Assembly: GCA_015655585.1 (NCBI GenBank)
Contig: JAATEV010000036.1
Coordinates: 1-54,790 of the forward strand
Direction: 5' to 3'
Source of the DNA: Terriglobales bacterium
Lineage (GTDB): Bacteria; Acidobacteriota; Terriglobia; Terriglobales; Acidobacteriaceae
Length of the DNA: 54,790 bases
This document shows, in pieces, positions 23,897 through 33,349 of this stretch. The translations under genes and the position numbers were made by a program. The notes beneath the pieces were generated by a model that saw only the letters and a program-made list of their open reading frames with translations, searched no databases and was not told the DNA's origin. How positions within the stretch are numbered: the stretch's first letter is position 1; every line of letters starts with the position of its first letter.

Positions 23897-24916
23897 TCAG
23901 GGATGAGAAAAGGGAAGGGAGGCCGGGATGGCGGTTCCGCCGGGGTAGGTGAGGGGGATGTTGCGCGCGGCGATCTCGCGGCGGATGTAGCCGAGAGCGA
24001 GCTGCGCGGGTGCGTCGCCGCCGGAGAGGGGGATGGCGGTGATGCTGGTCAGTTCGCCTACCTCTTTCTCTTCCGCGATGAGTTTTGTGCCGGGTTTCGG
24101 CAGGGCGCCTTCGAGGCGAAAGCCGGTGAAGGTGCGGTGGACGTTGCCGCGTGAGCGGATGCGCTCGACGATCTCCTGGCCTAGATAGCAACCCTTGTTG
24201 AAGTGAAGGGCGCGATCCTGCGCGGTCTCCTGGGGGAGCTCGCGGTCGCGGATATCGATGCCGTAGAGGGGAGTTCCTTCGAGGATGCGAAGCTGCTCCA
24301 GCGTCTGCGAGTCGATGGACGCTGCGCCCGCTTGCTGGAGCGCGTTCTGTAGATGCTCGGCGGTTGCTGGATCGGTCCAGATTTCGAAGCGTGGGGTCAG
24401 CGGGCTGTGTGCGTGGATTACGGCAACTTCAGCGGCGTTCCATGGGGTGGCGGTGCGGGTGAGCGCGCCTTGATCTGGAATGGTCAGGCCGATTTGCTGT
24501 AGCAGCGAGAGGGCGTTGGGACCGGCGAGCAGAAGACCGGATTGCGAGGAGGAGATGTCGGCTAGCTCGACGTCGTCCATGATGATGAACTTGTCGAGCA
24601 GGGCGATGAGGTTGGGGATTTGCTGCGATGCGGATTCGAGCAGGAAGGCTTCGGGGGCGGCGAAGATATAGGCGTCGCCCTGGATGCGGCCTTGCGCGCT
24701 CAGGAGGAAGCTGTAGCTGCCTTCGCCGGGCTTTAGCTGCTGGATGGAGTTGGTGACCATGCCGTTGAGCCAGCGGGTGCGATCGGTTCCGATGATGCGA
24801 ATCCAGCCGGTTTGATGGAGCGGGGCGACGGCCGCGGCGGTCAGCGGGGCCGCTAGCGAATTCGGAAGGCTGGCGGTTGACTGAAAAATGACGTCGGGTT
24901 GGGAGGGTTGGGTCAT
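23897..24916 (-). CDS. ygfZ: YgfZ/GcvT-like folate-binding protein
   Basis: A 339-residue relative of the glycine-cleavage T-protein. The signature KGCYLGQEIVERIRSRG (about residues 239-255) contains the family K-G-C-Y-x-G-Q-E motif with its conserved Cys. YgfZ uses tetrahydrofolate and supports maturation or repair of iron-sulfur proteins such as MiaB. The N-terminal WIRIIGTDRTRWLNGMVTN segment (about 37-55) is typical of the fold. This gene heads the minus-strand operon and is divergent from the secreted HExxH gene, 64 bp apart. Confidence 0.92.
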   Translation of the reverse strand: MTQPSQPDVIFQSTASLPNSLAAPLTAAAVAPLHQTGWIRIIGTDRTRWLNGMVTNSIQQLKPGEGSYSFLLSAQGRIQGDAYIFAAPEAFLLESASQQIPNLIALLDKFIIMDDVELADISSSQSGLLLAGPNALSLLQQIGLTIPDQGALTRTATPWNAAEVAVIHAHSPLTPRFEIWTDPATAEHLQNALQQAGAASIDSQTLEQLRILEGTPLYGIDIRDRELPQETAQDRALHFNKGCYLGQEIVERIRSRGNVHRTFTGFRLEGALPKPGTKLIAEEKEVGELTSITAIPLSGGDAPAQLALGYIRREIAARNIPLTYPGGTAIPASLPFSHP

Positions 24917-24980
24917 AAACAGGCAGCGGCTGCGTAAAACTCTGCGTACACTTGATTATAGCGATCCATGAGAGGTTCCA

Positions 24981-26549
24981 TTGCAGGGAAGATTTTGCGG
25001 TAAAACCGGGGTTTTCAAGGCCGGAGTTGTGGCCGCCATGCTGTTGATGACTGGCGGCATAGCGTCTGCTTCGGCAGGGCAGACGGGGACACAGGCTCCA
25101 GCTACGCAAGGGCAGGCTCCTATGACTCAGGAGCAGGCGAAGCAGCTCTTTCAGTCGGTGGACGAGATTCTGAAGTTTGTAAGCGAAGATACGAAGCTGC
25201 CGATTGAACACAGCGTGAAGCGGAAGCTGATCTCGCGGGAGGAGATCAATCGCTATCTGCGAAAGAAGTTCGATGAGGACGAGAGCAATAAGCGCATGGA
25301 GCGCTCCGAGGTGGTGCTGAAGAAGTTCGGGATGCTGGATCGCGACTTTCATCTGCGGCCGTTTCTTCTGAGCTTGCTGACGGAGCAGATTGCGGGCTTC
25401 TATGATAACAAGACCAAGACGGTGAATCTGCTGGACTGGATTCAGCCGGAGGAGCAGAAGTCAGTGCTGGCGCATGAGCTGACTCATGCGCTGCAGGACC
25501 AGAAGGTCGGTTTGACGAAGTGGTCGGATGTGAGCCTGGAAGGCATTTCGCGCAATGCGCAGGAGGACAATCACCATCTGCTGATGGATGAGGCTAGCAC
25601 GGCCCGCTCGGCTGTGGCGGAGGGGCAGGCGATGGCGGTTTTTGTGGACTACACGCTGCGGCCTTCGGGAAAGACGCTGGCGAATTCTCCAGAGCTGGCA
25701 GGCCGCTTGAAGGAGCAGACCGCGGATACGAGCGGATCGCCGGTGATGGCGAGGGCTCCGCTGATGTTGCAGCAGTCGCTGTTATTTCCCTATAGCGAGG
25801 GGTTGAGTTTTGAGCAGGCGGTGCTGGTGAAGGCAGGGAAGGATGCGGCCTTTGCGAATGTACTGGCGAATCCTCCGTCGTCGAGTTTCGAGATTATGAA
25901 TCCCGTGGCGTATATGGAGCATGTGCCGGTGCCGGTGCTGCGGTTGCCGGATATCCATCCTCTGCTGGATGCGGAGTACACGCCGTATGACCTTGGCGTG
26001 ATGGGCGAGTTGGATGTGCGGATGCTTACGGAGCTGTTTGGCGGAAGAGACCTGGCGATGGCGCTTGCCCCGGCGTGGGATGGTGGGTTGTATTATGCGG
26101 CGCAACGCAAGTCGGCGGTGACGGCGGCGGAGAAGGCGTCTACGGCTTCGATCGGCTTGCTGTATTACTCGCGCTGGAAGAATGAGGACTCGGCGCGATC
26201 GTTTATGCGTATCTTTGGCGATCAGATTCCGAGGCAGTACTCGAATGTGGTGCGGCGGCAGAAGGACGAGACGGATGATGAGCTGGTCTTCTCGACGAAC
26301 GAAGGCGATGTGCTGATTGCCCGCTCGGGAGCGAAGGTTTATATCGGCGAGGGCTTCGATCTTGCATTGTCGCGCAAGCTTCGCGACAGCATTGCAGATG
26401 CACAGTCGGGAGGGCCTGTTCGCCAGGCTGAGTTGCCGCAGAGTGAGCCTGCTCTCACTTTGACGAAGTTTCTGGCGTCGTTTGGCGTGGCCAACGGGGC
26501 TGTCAGCGGGGCAGGGCTGCAACGATATACTTTGAATGGGCTGAATTAG
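24981..26549 (+). CDS. Secreted HExxH zinc metalloprotease-like protein of unknown family
   Basis: A 522-residue exported protein. A TTG start precedes a signal peptide ([20 protein letters not shown]). The sequence [12 protein letters not shown] places a zinc-binding H165-E166-x-x-H169 motif in a helix, preceded by [16 protein letters not shown], a strand resembling those before HExxH in gluzincins. A plausible third ligand is the Glu in [12 protein letters not shown], about 45 residues later. The C-terminal half has repeated surface helices and no motif I recognise. Peptidase activity is inferred, not established. It could be a scaffold with a vestigial site, but the HExxH is intact. mtnP follows 35 bp later. 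Confidence 0.75.
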   Translation: MQGRFCGKTGVFKAGVVAAMLLMTGGIASASAGQTGTQAPATQGQAPMTQEQAKQLFQSVDEILKFVSEDTKLPIEHSVKRKLISREEINRYLRKKFDEDESNKRMERSEVVLKKFGMLDRDFHLRPFLLSLLTEQIAGFYDNKTKTVNLLDWIQPEEQKSVLAHELTHALQDQKVGLTKWSDVSLEGISRNAQEDNHHLLMDEASTARSAVAEGQAMAVFVDYTLRPSGKTLANSPELAGRLKEQTADTSGSPVMARAPLMLQQSLLFPYSEGLSFEQAVLVKAGKDAAFANVLANPPSSSFEIMNPVAYMEHVPVPVLRLPDIHPLLDAEYTPYDLGVMGELDVRMLTELFGGRDLAMALAPAWDGGLYYAAQRKSAVTAAEKASTASIGLLYYSRWKNEDSARSFMRIFGDQIPRQYSNVVRRQKDETDDELVFSTNEGDVLIARSGAKVYIGEGFDLALSRKLRDSIADAQSGGPVRQAELPQSEPALTLTKFLASFGVANGAVSGAGLQRYTLNGLN

Positions 26550-26584
26550 TCTGTGCGGTATTCACTGACAGGAGCGAAGAGATC

Positions 26585-27445
26585 TTGAAGAAGGCAGAGA
26601 TTGGCATTATTGGGGGCAGCGGTCTGTACGCTATGCCCGGACTGACGAATGTGCGTGAAGAGCGGCTGACGACTCCGTTTGGAGAGCCCTCCGATGCGTT
26701 TGTTCTGGGAGAGCTCGAAGGGCGGAATGTGGCGTTTCTGGCGCGTCATGGACGTGGGCATCGCATTTTGCCGAGTGAGCTGAACTTCCGCGCCAATATC
26801 TTTGCGATGAAGATGCTGGGCGTGGAGACGATTATCTCGGTGTCTGCCGTGGGATCGTTGAAAGAGGAGCACAAGCCGACGGACTTCGTGATTCCGGACC
26901 AGTTTATCGATCGGACGTTCGCACGCGTCTCTACGTTCTTTGGCGAGGGAATTGTTGCCCATGTCGGTTTTGGAGACCCGGTTTGTACGCCGTTGACTGC
27001 TGTTCTGAAGCAGGCCTGCGATACGGTGGGGGTTGTTGGAAAAGCAGGCGGGACATACGTGTGTATGGAAGGGCCGCAGTTCTCGACGCGCGCTGAGTCG
27101 AACCTCTATCGGAGCTGGGGCGCGGACGTGATCGGGATGACGAATCTGCAGGAGGCGAAGCTGGCTCGCGAGGCCGAGATTTGCTACGCGACGATTGCGA
27201 TGGTGACGGACTATGACTGCTGGCGCGAGGGTCATGATGACGTTACGGTGGACCAGATTGTTGCGGTGATTCACCAGAATGCGGACAATGCCTCGAAGGT
27301 GGTCCGCGCGGCCGTTGCCGCGATGCCCGCGGATAAGTCCTGCGGCTGTGTGGATGCGTTGAAGTATGCGATTCTTACGGACCGCAAGGCGATTCCTGAT
27401 GCGACCCGTCAGAAGCTTTCCATCCTGGTGGAGAAGTATCTGTAG
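26585..27445 (+). CDS. mtnP: S-methyl-5'-thioadenosine phosphorylase
   Basis: A 286-residue purine nucleoside phosphorylase-family trimeric enzyme that splits methylthioadenosine (from polyamine or homoserine lactone synthesis) into adenine and methylthioribose 1-phosphate. Motifs are [15 protein letters not shown] at the N-terminus, [15 protein letters not shown] (about 50), [18 protein letters not shown] (about 153) and [20 protein letters not shown] with VTDYDCW (about 182-215). DCW after VTDY favours MTA over inosine/guanosine. It starts at TTG with aggag ahead. The PfkB kinase 46 bp downstream may belong to the same transcript. Confidence 0.95.
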   Translation: MKKAEIGIIGGSGLYAMPGLTNVREERLTTPFGEPSDAFVLGELEGRNVAFLARHGRGHRILPSELNFRANIFAMKMLGVETIISVSAVGSLKEEHKPTDFVIPDQFIDRTFARVSTFFGEGIVAHVGFGDPVCTPLTAVLKQACDTVGVVGKAGGTYVCMEGPQFSTRAESNLYRSWGADVIGMTNLQEAKLAREAEICYATIAMVTDYDCWREGHDDVTVDQIVAVIHQNADNASKVVRAAVAAMPADKSCGCVDALKYAILTDRKAIPDATRQKLSILVEKYL

Positions 27446-27491
27446 TCGAATTGATTTGTGCTTTAACTAGTTACAAAATTTCAGGAAAAGG

Positions 27492-28418
27492 ATGTTTATG
27501 GCAATTCTTGTCGTTGGATCCGTTGCATTCGATAGCATCGAGACGCCGCATGGAAAGGTAGACCATTGTCTTGGCGGCGCGGCTACGCATTTTTCTCTTG
27601 CTGCGAGCTACTTTACTCCGGTGCGTGTGATTGCCGTTGTGGGGAAAGACTTTACTGCCGAGAATGAAGCGGTGCTGACGCGGCGCGGCATCGACACGCA
27701 GGGGCTGGAGCGTGCGGATGGCTTGAGTTTTCACTGGACCGGCGCGTACTCGGGAAATATGTCCGAGGCGAAGACGCTGGGTACGGACCTGAATGTCTTC
27801 GAGACATTCGAGCCTAAGATTCCTGATGTCTATAAAGACACCGAGTATCTTTTTCTCGCGAATATCGACCCTGCGTTGCAGGCGCGTGTTCGCGGCCAGA
27901 TGCCGAATGTGCGGATGGTTTGCGGAGATACGATGAACTACTGGATTGCGGACCATCGTGCCAATCTGGAGAAGGTTCTGCGTGAGCTGGATGTTCTGCT
28001 CATCAACGATGGCGAAGTCCGTATGCTGGCCGATGAGCGGAATCTGGTGGTCGCGGCGAAGAAGGTGCTTGCGATGGGGCCGAAGACGCTGGTCGTGAAG
28101 CATGGAGAGTATGGCGCGACGGCGTTCTTCAGCGATGGCTCGCATCCGTTCCGCGCTCCGGCGCTGCCTCTGGCGGAGGTGGTTGATCCGACGGGCGCGG
28201 GCGACTCGTTCGCCGGAGGCTTCTATGGGTATATTGCTTCGCAGCCGAAGCTGACGCCCGCGGTGCTCCGTAAGGCGATGTTCTACGGCGGCGTGATGGG
28301 TTCCTTTGCCGTGGAGCGCTTTGGCACGGAGCGGCTGCAGAATGTCTCTCGCGAGGAGATCGAGCAGCGGTTTAAATTGTTCCAGGAGATTTCGCATCTT
28401 GACCACGCGGAGGAGTAG
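27492..28418 (+). CDS. PfkB-family carbohydrate/nucleoside kinase
   Basis: A 308-residue ribokinase-superfamily protein. PfkB signature 1 is represented by HCLGGAATHFSLAASYF (about residues 28-44) and signature 2 by VVDPTGAGDSFAGGFYG (about 231-247), which holds the catalytic Asp and the anion-hole GAGD. The substrate is not evident from sequence: ribokinase, adenosine kinase and fructokinase-specific lid features are not clear. Its placement behind mtnP suggests a role in salvaging a product of methylthioadenosine or adenosine metabolism. Two ATG codons are spaced 6 bases apart, and aggaaaagg precedes the first. Confidence 0.88.
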   Translation: MFMAILVVGSVAFDSIETPHGKVDHCLGGAATHFSLAASYFTPVRVIAVVGKDFTAENEAVLTRRGIDTQGLERADGLSFHWTGAYSGNMSEAKTLGTDLNVFETFEPKIPDVYKDTEYLFLANIDPALQARVRGQMPNVRMVCGDTMNYWIADHRANLEKVLRELDVLLINDGEVRMLADERNLVVAAKKVLAMGPKTLVVKHGEYGATAFFSDGSHPFRAPALPLAEVVDPTGAGDSFAGGFYGYIASQPKLTPAVLRKAMFYGGVMGSFAVERFGTERLQNVSREEIEQRFKLFQEISHLDHAEE

Positions 28419-30084
28419 AACGTCCAGGCCCGGCTCGACGGCGGCGGCCGTTGAGCCGGCCAACCCCGAAGCGGTGACCCCGGCGACACGGCAGGAGATC
28501 TTTCCCATTGCGTTGCTCTCCGTGTTGCTCTCGTTTCTTGCTTTGATGATTTGCTATACGCGTGGGTATCTCCTGCTTTATGGGGATGCGGTGGCGCATC
28601 TTGGGATAGCGCGGCGTATTCTCGATTCGCGCAATCCGGGTATTGTGCAGCTTGGCGGGGTGTGGCTTCCGCTGCCGCATCTGCTGATGCTGCCGTTTGT
28701 GCAGAACATTCAGTGGTGGCAGAACGGATTGGCTGGGGCGTGGCCTTCGCTGGCCTGCTACATCCTGAGTGTGGCGGGGATGTACCGGCTGGGGCGGCTG
28801 ATGCTGAAGCCTCGCTGGGTGCTGGTGGCGACTGCGTTTTACGCGCTGAATCCGAACCTGCTGTACCTTGCGACTACGGCGATGACGGAGCCGCTGTTTC
28901 TTGCGATTCTGATCTGGACGACGCTGCTTACGATTGAATGCGTTGCTGCGATTCGTGCGGCCCGAGTGGCAGCGGTTTCGGCCAGGCTGATGCTGCTCGC
29001 TCTTTGTATTCTTGCTGCGGTGTTTACGCGGTATGACGGCTGGGCGCTTGGGGCCGGTGTCTGGTGTGTTGTTGCCTTTGTGCTTGCGCGGCATCGCGAG
29101 GTGCTGCGTAAGGTCGCTCCGACGTTTGTTGTCTTTACGGTGCTTGCTGTACTGGGGCCGATTAGCTGGCTTTTGTATAACTATCGCTTCTACCACGATC
29201 CGCTGGACTTCATTCGTGGGCCATATTCGGCGGCTGCGATTGATCGCAAGACATCTGCTCCTGGCTCGCCGCACTATCGCGGCTGGCATGATCCGGTGTG
29301 GGCGCTTGTCCTCTATTTGCGCACGGCGCAGGTGGATGCGAGCTTCTGGGAGACGGGATTTCTGGTGCTGGTGGGCGCGGTTGCGGGGATTGTGCTGGCT
29401 GTCCGGCGCAGGCTTGCGCTGGCTTCATTGCTGCTGTGGGTGCCGCTGCCGTTCTATGTGTACTCGATTGCCTTTGGGGCGATTCCTATCTTTATTCCGC
29501 AACTGTGGCCGCACTCGTTTTATAACTCGCGGTATGGAATCGAGATGCTGCCAGCCTTTGCTGTTTTTACGGCGGTGTTATTGGATTGGGTGCAGTCGCG
29601 CTGGCGTGAAGCGAATCCCGGCGTATGGAAGTTTCTGCAACCGGCGGTGTTGCTGCTGATTGTTTTGAATACGGCGGGGATGATCTACAAGACGCCGCTG
29701 GTGCTGAAGGAAGCGATGAATAACTCGACGACGCGGCTTGCATTTGAGACGTCGCTGGCGCGTGAGCTTCGCAATTTCCCTTCCGGTGTGCCGATCCTGA
29801 TGTATAACTCCGACCACGTGGGGGCGTTGCAGGCGGCGAGTATTCCTTTGCGCCAGACGTTGAATGAGGGCGATTACGATAGCTGGAAGGCCGCTCTGGA
29901 TGCTCCCGCGGACCATGCGGCGTTTGTGGTTGCGATTACGGGAGACCCGGTGTCTGCCGCGGTCGCGGCGCATCCGCAGGACCTGGTGGAGCTTTCGATT
30001 CTCTGCACGTCCGGGCAGTCTTGCGCTCGCATTTACCACTCGAACCGATTTGGCTTTGTGCAGCAACAGAACTCCAAGCCGTAG
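28399..30084 (+). CDS. Polytopic GT39/ArnT-like glycosyltransferase family protein
   Basis: A 561-residue membrane protein with about 10-12 predicted hydrophobic segments and a periplasmic C-terminal domain (about 430-560), the architecture of GT-C enzymes that use polyprenyl-phosphate sugars. The first external loop reads GDAVAHLGIARRIL, matching the acidic-residue-plus-H loop seen in PMT/ArnT-type transferases. The donor and acceptor are unknown. I chose TTG at 28399 because AGGAG lies 10 bases upstream; it overlaps the pfkB stop by 20 bases. An ATG at 28342 would overlap further, and earlier frame residues are pfkB sequence out of frame. dapF-like follows closely. Confidence 0.78.
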   Translation: MTTRRSRTSRPGSTAAAVEPANPEAVTPATRQEIFPIALLSVLLSFLALMICYTRGYLLLYGDAVAHLGIARRILDSRNPGIVQLGGVWLPLPHLLMLPFVQNIQWWQNGLAGAWPSLACYILSVAGMYRLGRLMLKPRWVLVATAFYALNPNLLYLATTAMTEPLFLAILIWTTLLTIECVAAIRAARVAAVSARLMLLALCILAAVFTRYDGWALGAGVWCVVAFVLARHREVLRKVAPTFVVFTVLAVLGPISWLLYNYRFYHDPLDFIRGPYSAAAIDRKTSAPGSPHYRGWHDPVWALVLYLRTAQVDASFWETGFLVLVGAVAGIVLAVRRRLALASLLLWVPLPFYVYSIAFGAIPIFIPQLWPHSFYNSRYGIEMLPAFAVFTAVLLDWVQSRWREANPGVWKFLQPAVLLLIVLNTAGMIYKTPLVLKEAMNNSTTRLAFETSLARELRNFPSGVPILMYNSDHVGALQAASIPLRQTLNEGDYDSWKAALDAPADHAAFVVAITGDPVSAAVAAHPQDLVELSILCTSGQSCARIYHSNRFGFVQQQNSKP

Positions 30085-30105
30085 ATGAGGCAGAATAAGA
30101 GCAAG

Positions 30106-30909
30106 ATGATTCCTTTTGTAAAAGCACATGCATGTGGCAACGACTTCCTGATCCTGGAGGAGACGGTTGCGCAGCGGCGTCATGCCGAGATCGCGCGCAG
30201 GCTCTGCGCTCGCAATACGAACGTTGGCGCGGACGGCATTGAATTTGTGGAGCGCAAGGAAGATGGCAGTTTCTTCCTGCGGCTATTCAATGCGGACGGC
30301 AGCGAGGCGGAGCTCTCGGGCAATGGAACTCGTTGTGTGGCGGCGTGGCTGGCTAAGAGTGAGAAGCTGAACGATGTGGTGTTTGGCACGCATGGCGGAC
30401 AACGCACGTGCCATGTTGTGGAGGGGAACGATCCTTTCTACCTGATTGAGAGTGAGATGGGGGTTCCGCGGGTGATGCCGCGCAGCATCGAGTTGCCGGG
30501 AGTTGGCGTGGTTGCCGGTGCGATGGTGAATGTGGGTAATCCGCACTTTGTTCTCTTTGTGGATACGGAGGACTTCAGCGCGTATGGTCACTCGTGGCAG
30601 CAGCTTGGTGGGATGATCAGCACGAGTCCGCTGTTTCCTCATGGAACGAATGTTGAGTTCGTGCAGGTGCATTCTCCGTCGGAGATTGCATTTCGCATCT
30701 ATGAGAGGGGCTGCGGGCCGACGACTTCTTCGGGGACGGGGACGTGTGCTTCTTCCGCCGCGTCGATTGCTCTGCGCGATACGAGCCGTGAGCTTACGGC
30801 GATTGCCGAAGGAGGAGCGCAGCGCACGGTGTGGGCTGCGAACGATGCGGTGATGCGCCTGACAGGTCCGGCGGAGATCATCTGCACTGGCGAGGTGTTT
30901 GCGCTGTGA
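30106..30909 (+). CDS. dapF: Diaminopimelate epimerase-family protein with both catalytic Cys changed to Ser
   Basis: A 267-residue DapF-fold protein. The N-terminus MIPFVKAHACGNDFL matches the usual DapF start, and both active-site loops are recognisable. In canonical DapF the loops read CGNGxRC and ACGTG, with the first Cys of each acting as acid/base. Here they read AELSGNGTRCVA (Ser71 in place of Cys73) and GCGPTTSSGTGTCAS (Ser209 in place of Cys217). The codons are unambiguous (tcg and tcg). Other cysteines nearby (Cys in RGCG, the second Cys of each loop) could matter. The gene overlaps ldcA by 4 bases and precedes mpl, both murein-recycling genes. A start at 30085 is also possible. Substrate and activity are open; it may epimerise DAP less efficiently or act on something else. 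Confidence 0.85.
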   Translation: MIPFVKAHACGNDFLILEETVAQRRHAEIARRLCARNTNVGADGIEFVERKEDGSFFLRLFNADGSEAELSGNGTRCVAAWLAKSEKLNDVVFGTHGGQRTCHVVEGNDPFYLIESEMGVPRVMPRSIELPGVGVVAGAMVNVGNPHFVLFVDTEDFSAYGHSWQQLGGMISTSPLFPHGTNVEFVQVHSPSEIAFRIYERGCGPTTSSGTGTCASSAASIALRDTSRELTAIAEGGAQRTVWAANDAVMRLTGPAEIICTGEVFAL

Positions 30910-31859
30910 GAACTTCTTCGGCAGGTGTGGTTCGGCCGCGCGCGTTGCGGCCGGGGTCTACGCTTGCCGTTGTTTCGCCTGCGAGCGCGGCGAAGTTGGA
31001 GCGTGTGCAGCAGGGAATTGAGCATCTGCATCGGCTGGGGTACAAGACGGTGACGGGGGCCCATGCGCTTTCGAGAGGGCCTCTTTATTTTGCGGGATCG
31101 CTGGAGGAGCGGCTTGGCGATCTCCATGCTGCGTTTGCCGATCCTGCAATTGATGGCATTGTCTGCACGCGTGGCGGCTGGGGCTCTGCGGAGTTGCTGC
31201 CGTATCTTGATGCCGAACTGATTCGTAAGAATCCTAAGCCATTTATCGGTTATAGCGATCACACCTCGCTGCATTGCTGGCTGGCGAATGAGGCGAAGCT
31301 GGGGACCTTCTATGGCCCGATGGTGGCAGCGGATTTCTCTCGCGAGGATGGCCCGGAGATGAGGAGCTGGCGGCATAGTCTGCATGATGCCGAGGGATGG
31401 TCGCTTGGGGCTGCCGATGGCTTGCGCGTGATTCGTCCCGGACGTGCGGAGGGTGTTCTGACTGGCGGTTGCCTTGCGATTTATGTGGAAGCGCTGGGGA
31501 CGCCTTATGCGCCGCGTATGGATGCGAACAGTATTCTCTTTCTGGAAGATATCGGCGTGAAGCCGTACCAGTGGGACAGGATGCTGGTGCATCTGCGCTA
31601 CTCTGGGCTGCTGGAGAAGGCTACGGGGATTGTCTTCGGCGATATGCAGCAGTGCGTTGCTGCTGAGGAGTTCGAGTTTCTCGATAGCGTGATTCTTCAT
31701 GCGCTGCGGGATTTTCCCGGGCCTATTGCGATTGGCTTGCGCTGCGGACATGTGGCGGCATCGAACATCACGCTTCCGCTTGGCGTTGCATGTGCGCTGG
31801 ACCTTACGGTGGAGGGGAACCCGCAGATGCACTTTCTCGAAGCTGCCGTTGCGAGTTAA
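30906..31859 (+). CDS. ldcA: LD-carboxypeptidase (peptidase family S66)
   Basis: A 317-residue cytoplasmic enzyme that removes the terminal D-Ala from murein tetrapeptide, L-Ala-D-Glu-mDAP-D-Ala. The catalytic triad is visible: Ser117 in FIGYSDHTSLH, Glu214 in LFLEDIGVKPYQWDRML, and His282 in RCGHVAASNITLPLG, in good agreement with the family spacing (115, 217 and 285 in the Pseudomonas enzyme). RGGWGSAELLPYLD (about 96) is another S66 signature. The GTG start overlaps the dapF-like stop (GTGA). Together with mpl it forms a recycling route that produces the tripeptide and reattaches it to UDP-MurNAc. Confidence 0.93.
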   Translation: MRTSSAGVVRPRALRPGSTLAVVSPASAAKLERVQQGIEHLHRLGYKTVTGAHALSRGPLYFAGSLEERLGDLHAAFADPAIDGIVCTRGGWGSAELLPYLDAELIRKNPKPFIGYSDHTSLHCWLANEAKLGTFYGPMVAADFSREDGPEMRSWRHSLHDAEGWSLGAADGLRVIRPGRAEGVLTGGCLAIYVEALGTPYAPRMDANSILFLEDIGVKPYQWDRMLVHLRYSGLLEKATGIVFGDMQQCVAAEEFEFLDSVILHALRDFPGPIAIGLRCGHVAASNITLPLGVACALDLTVEGNPQMHFLEAAVAS

Positions 31860-31878
31860 TGTTCAATCTGGCCTATTC

Positions 31879-33312
31879 ATGCAAAACGTAAAACACATTC
31901 ATCTGATCGGTATCTGCGGTACGGCAATGGCTTCGCTGGCGGGTATGTTGCAGTTGCTGGGGCATCGTGTGACGGGCTCTGATACGGCGGCGTATCCGCC
32001 GATGAGCGATCAACTGGCTACGCTGGGGATTCCGGTGCAGCAGCCTTATGCGGAGAGCAACCTGACGCCGCGCCCGGACCTGGTGGTGGTGGGGAATGCG
32101 ATCTCGCGCGGCAATGTCGAACTGGAGCATGTTCTCGACAATCGCATTCCTTTTGCTTCGATGGCCTCGATCATCCATGATGAGTTTCTGCGGGACCGCG
32201 AGCCGCTGGTGGTTGCGGGAACCCATGGCAAGACGACGACGACGAGTATGCTGGCGTGGATCTATGAGGTCGCTGCGCGGGAGAACCCGGCGCTTGCGCC
32301 TTCATTTCTGATCGGGGGCGTTGCGGAGAACTTTGGCGCGAGCTTCAAGGTGCGGGATACGCGGCCTTTCATCATTGAGGGCGATGAGTATGACACTGCC
32401 TTCTTCGATAAAGGGCCGAAGTTTCTGCATTACTTTCCTGATGCCGCGATTCTTACGCATGTGGAGTTTGATCATGCGGACATCTATCCGGACCTGGCTG
32501 CGGTGAAGACGGCGTTCAAGCGGCTGGTGAACCTGATTCCGCGCAGGGGACGGATTGTTGCCTATGATGGCAGCGAGAATGTGAGCGAGTGCGTTGCACG
32601 GGCTTTTTGCCCGGTGGAGCGCTATGGGTTTTCTGCGGAGTCTTACTGGCGACTCTCGGAGATGCGGCACGAGGGGACGGTGACGCATTGGAATCTGCAT
32701 CGTGATGGCGAGTTTTTTGCTTCGTTGAGTTTGCCGATGGCGGGAGAGCATAATGCGCTGAATGCTACGGCGGCTGCGGCTTTGGCGGCGGGGCAGGGAG
32801 TTCCGGTTGGGGCGATTGTGGAGGCTTTGGCCACGTTTAAGAGCGTCAAACGGAGGCTGGAAGTACGGGCTGTGGTGGGTGGCGTGACGGTGATTGATGA
32901 CTTTGCGCATCATCCTACGGCGATCCGCGAGACGCTACGTGCGCTGCGGGAGAGCTATGCGGGGCGTCGTCTGTGGGCGGTGCTGGAGCCTCGTTCGAAT
33001 ACGCTTCGCCGCAATGTGTTTGAAGCTGAACTGGTGGAGAGTCTGGCGCTGGCGGACAGGGTTGTGCTGGCATCGGTCTTTCAGTCGGAGAATATTCCGG
33101 AGGTGGAACGGCTGCATCCGGAACAGGTGGTTGCGGCTTTGAATGCGCGTGAGGTTCCTGCCGCGTTGTATAAAGACGCCGATGCTATTGTTGCGGGGAT
33201 TGTGCCGGAGCTGGCGGAGCGGGACGTGGTGGCGATTCTTTCGAACGGCGGATTCGGGGGGATCTATGGGAAGCTTCCTGAGGCGATTGGCTCGCGGAGT
33301 CGGCGTGGATGA
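31879..33312 (+). CDS. mpl: UDP-MurNAc:L-Ala-gamma-D-Glu-meso-DAP ligase
   Basis: A 477-residue Mur-ligase-fold enzyme that attaches recycled murein tripeptide directly to UDP-MurNAc, bypassing MurC, D and E. The N-terminal UDP-binding domain starts HIHLIGICGTAMASLAGML, the P-loop is VAGTHGKTTTTSM (about 117), the central domain has IEGDEYDTAFFDKGPKF (a Mpl/MurC family marker) and LTHVEFDHADIY, and the C-terminal domain has VIDDFAHHPTAIRETL. The combination is characteristic of Mpl as opposed to MurC. The start ATG at 31879 is 19 bases after the ldcA stop; longer upstream frames overlap ldcA. plsC follows. Confidence 0.94.
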   Translation: MQNVKHIHLIGICGTAMASLAGMLQLLGHRVTGSDTAAYPPMSDQLATLGIPVQQPYAESNLTPRPDLVVVGNAISRGNVELEHVLDNRIPFASMASIIHDEFLRDREPLVVAGTHGKTTTTSMLAWIYEVAARENPALAPSFLIGGVAENFGASFKVRDTRPFIIEGDEYDTAFFDKGPKFLHYFPDAAILTHVEFDHADIYPDLAAVKTAFKRLVNLIPRRGRIVAYDGSENVSECVARAFCPVERYGFSAESYWRLSEMRHEGTVTHWNLHRDGEFFASLSLPMAGEHNALNATAAAALAAGQGVPVGAIVEALATFKSVKRRLEVRAVVGGVTVIDDFAHHPTAIRETLRALRESYAGRRLWAVLEPRSNTLRRNVFEAELVESLALADRVVLASVFQSENIPEVERLHPEQVVAALNAREVPAALYKDADAIVAGIVPELAERDVVAILSNGGFGGIYGKLPEAIGSRSRRG

Positions 33313-33349
33313 GCAGACTGCCGCCCGGCTGCGGTATGCTGCAAAGTGA

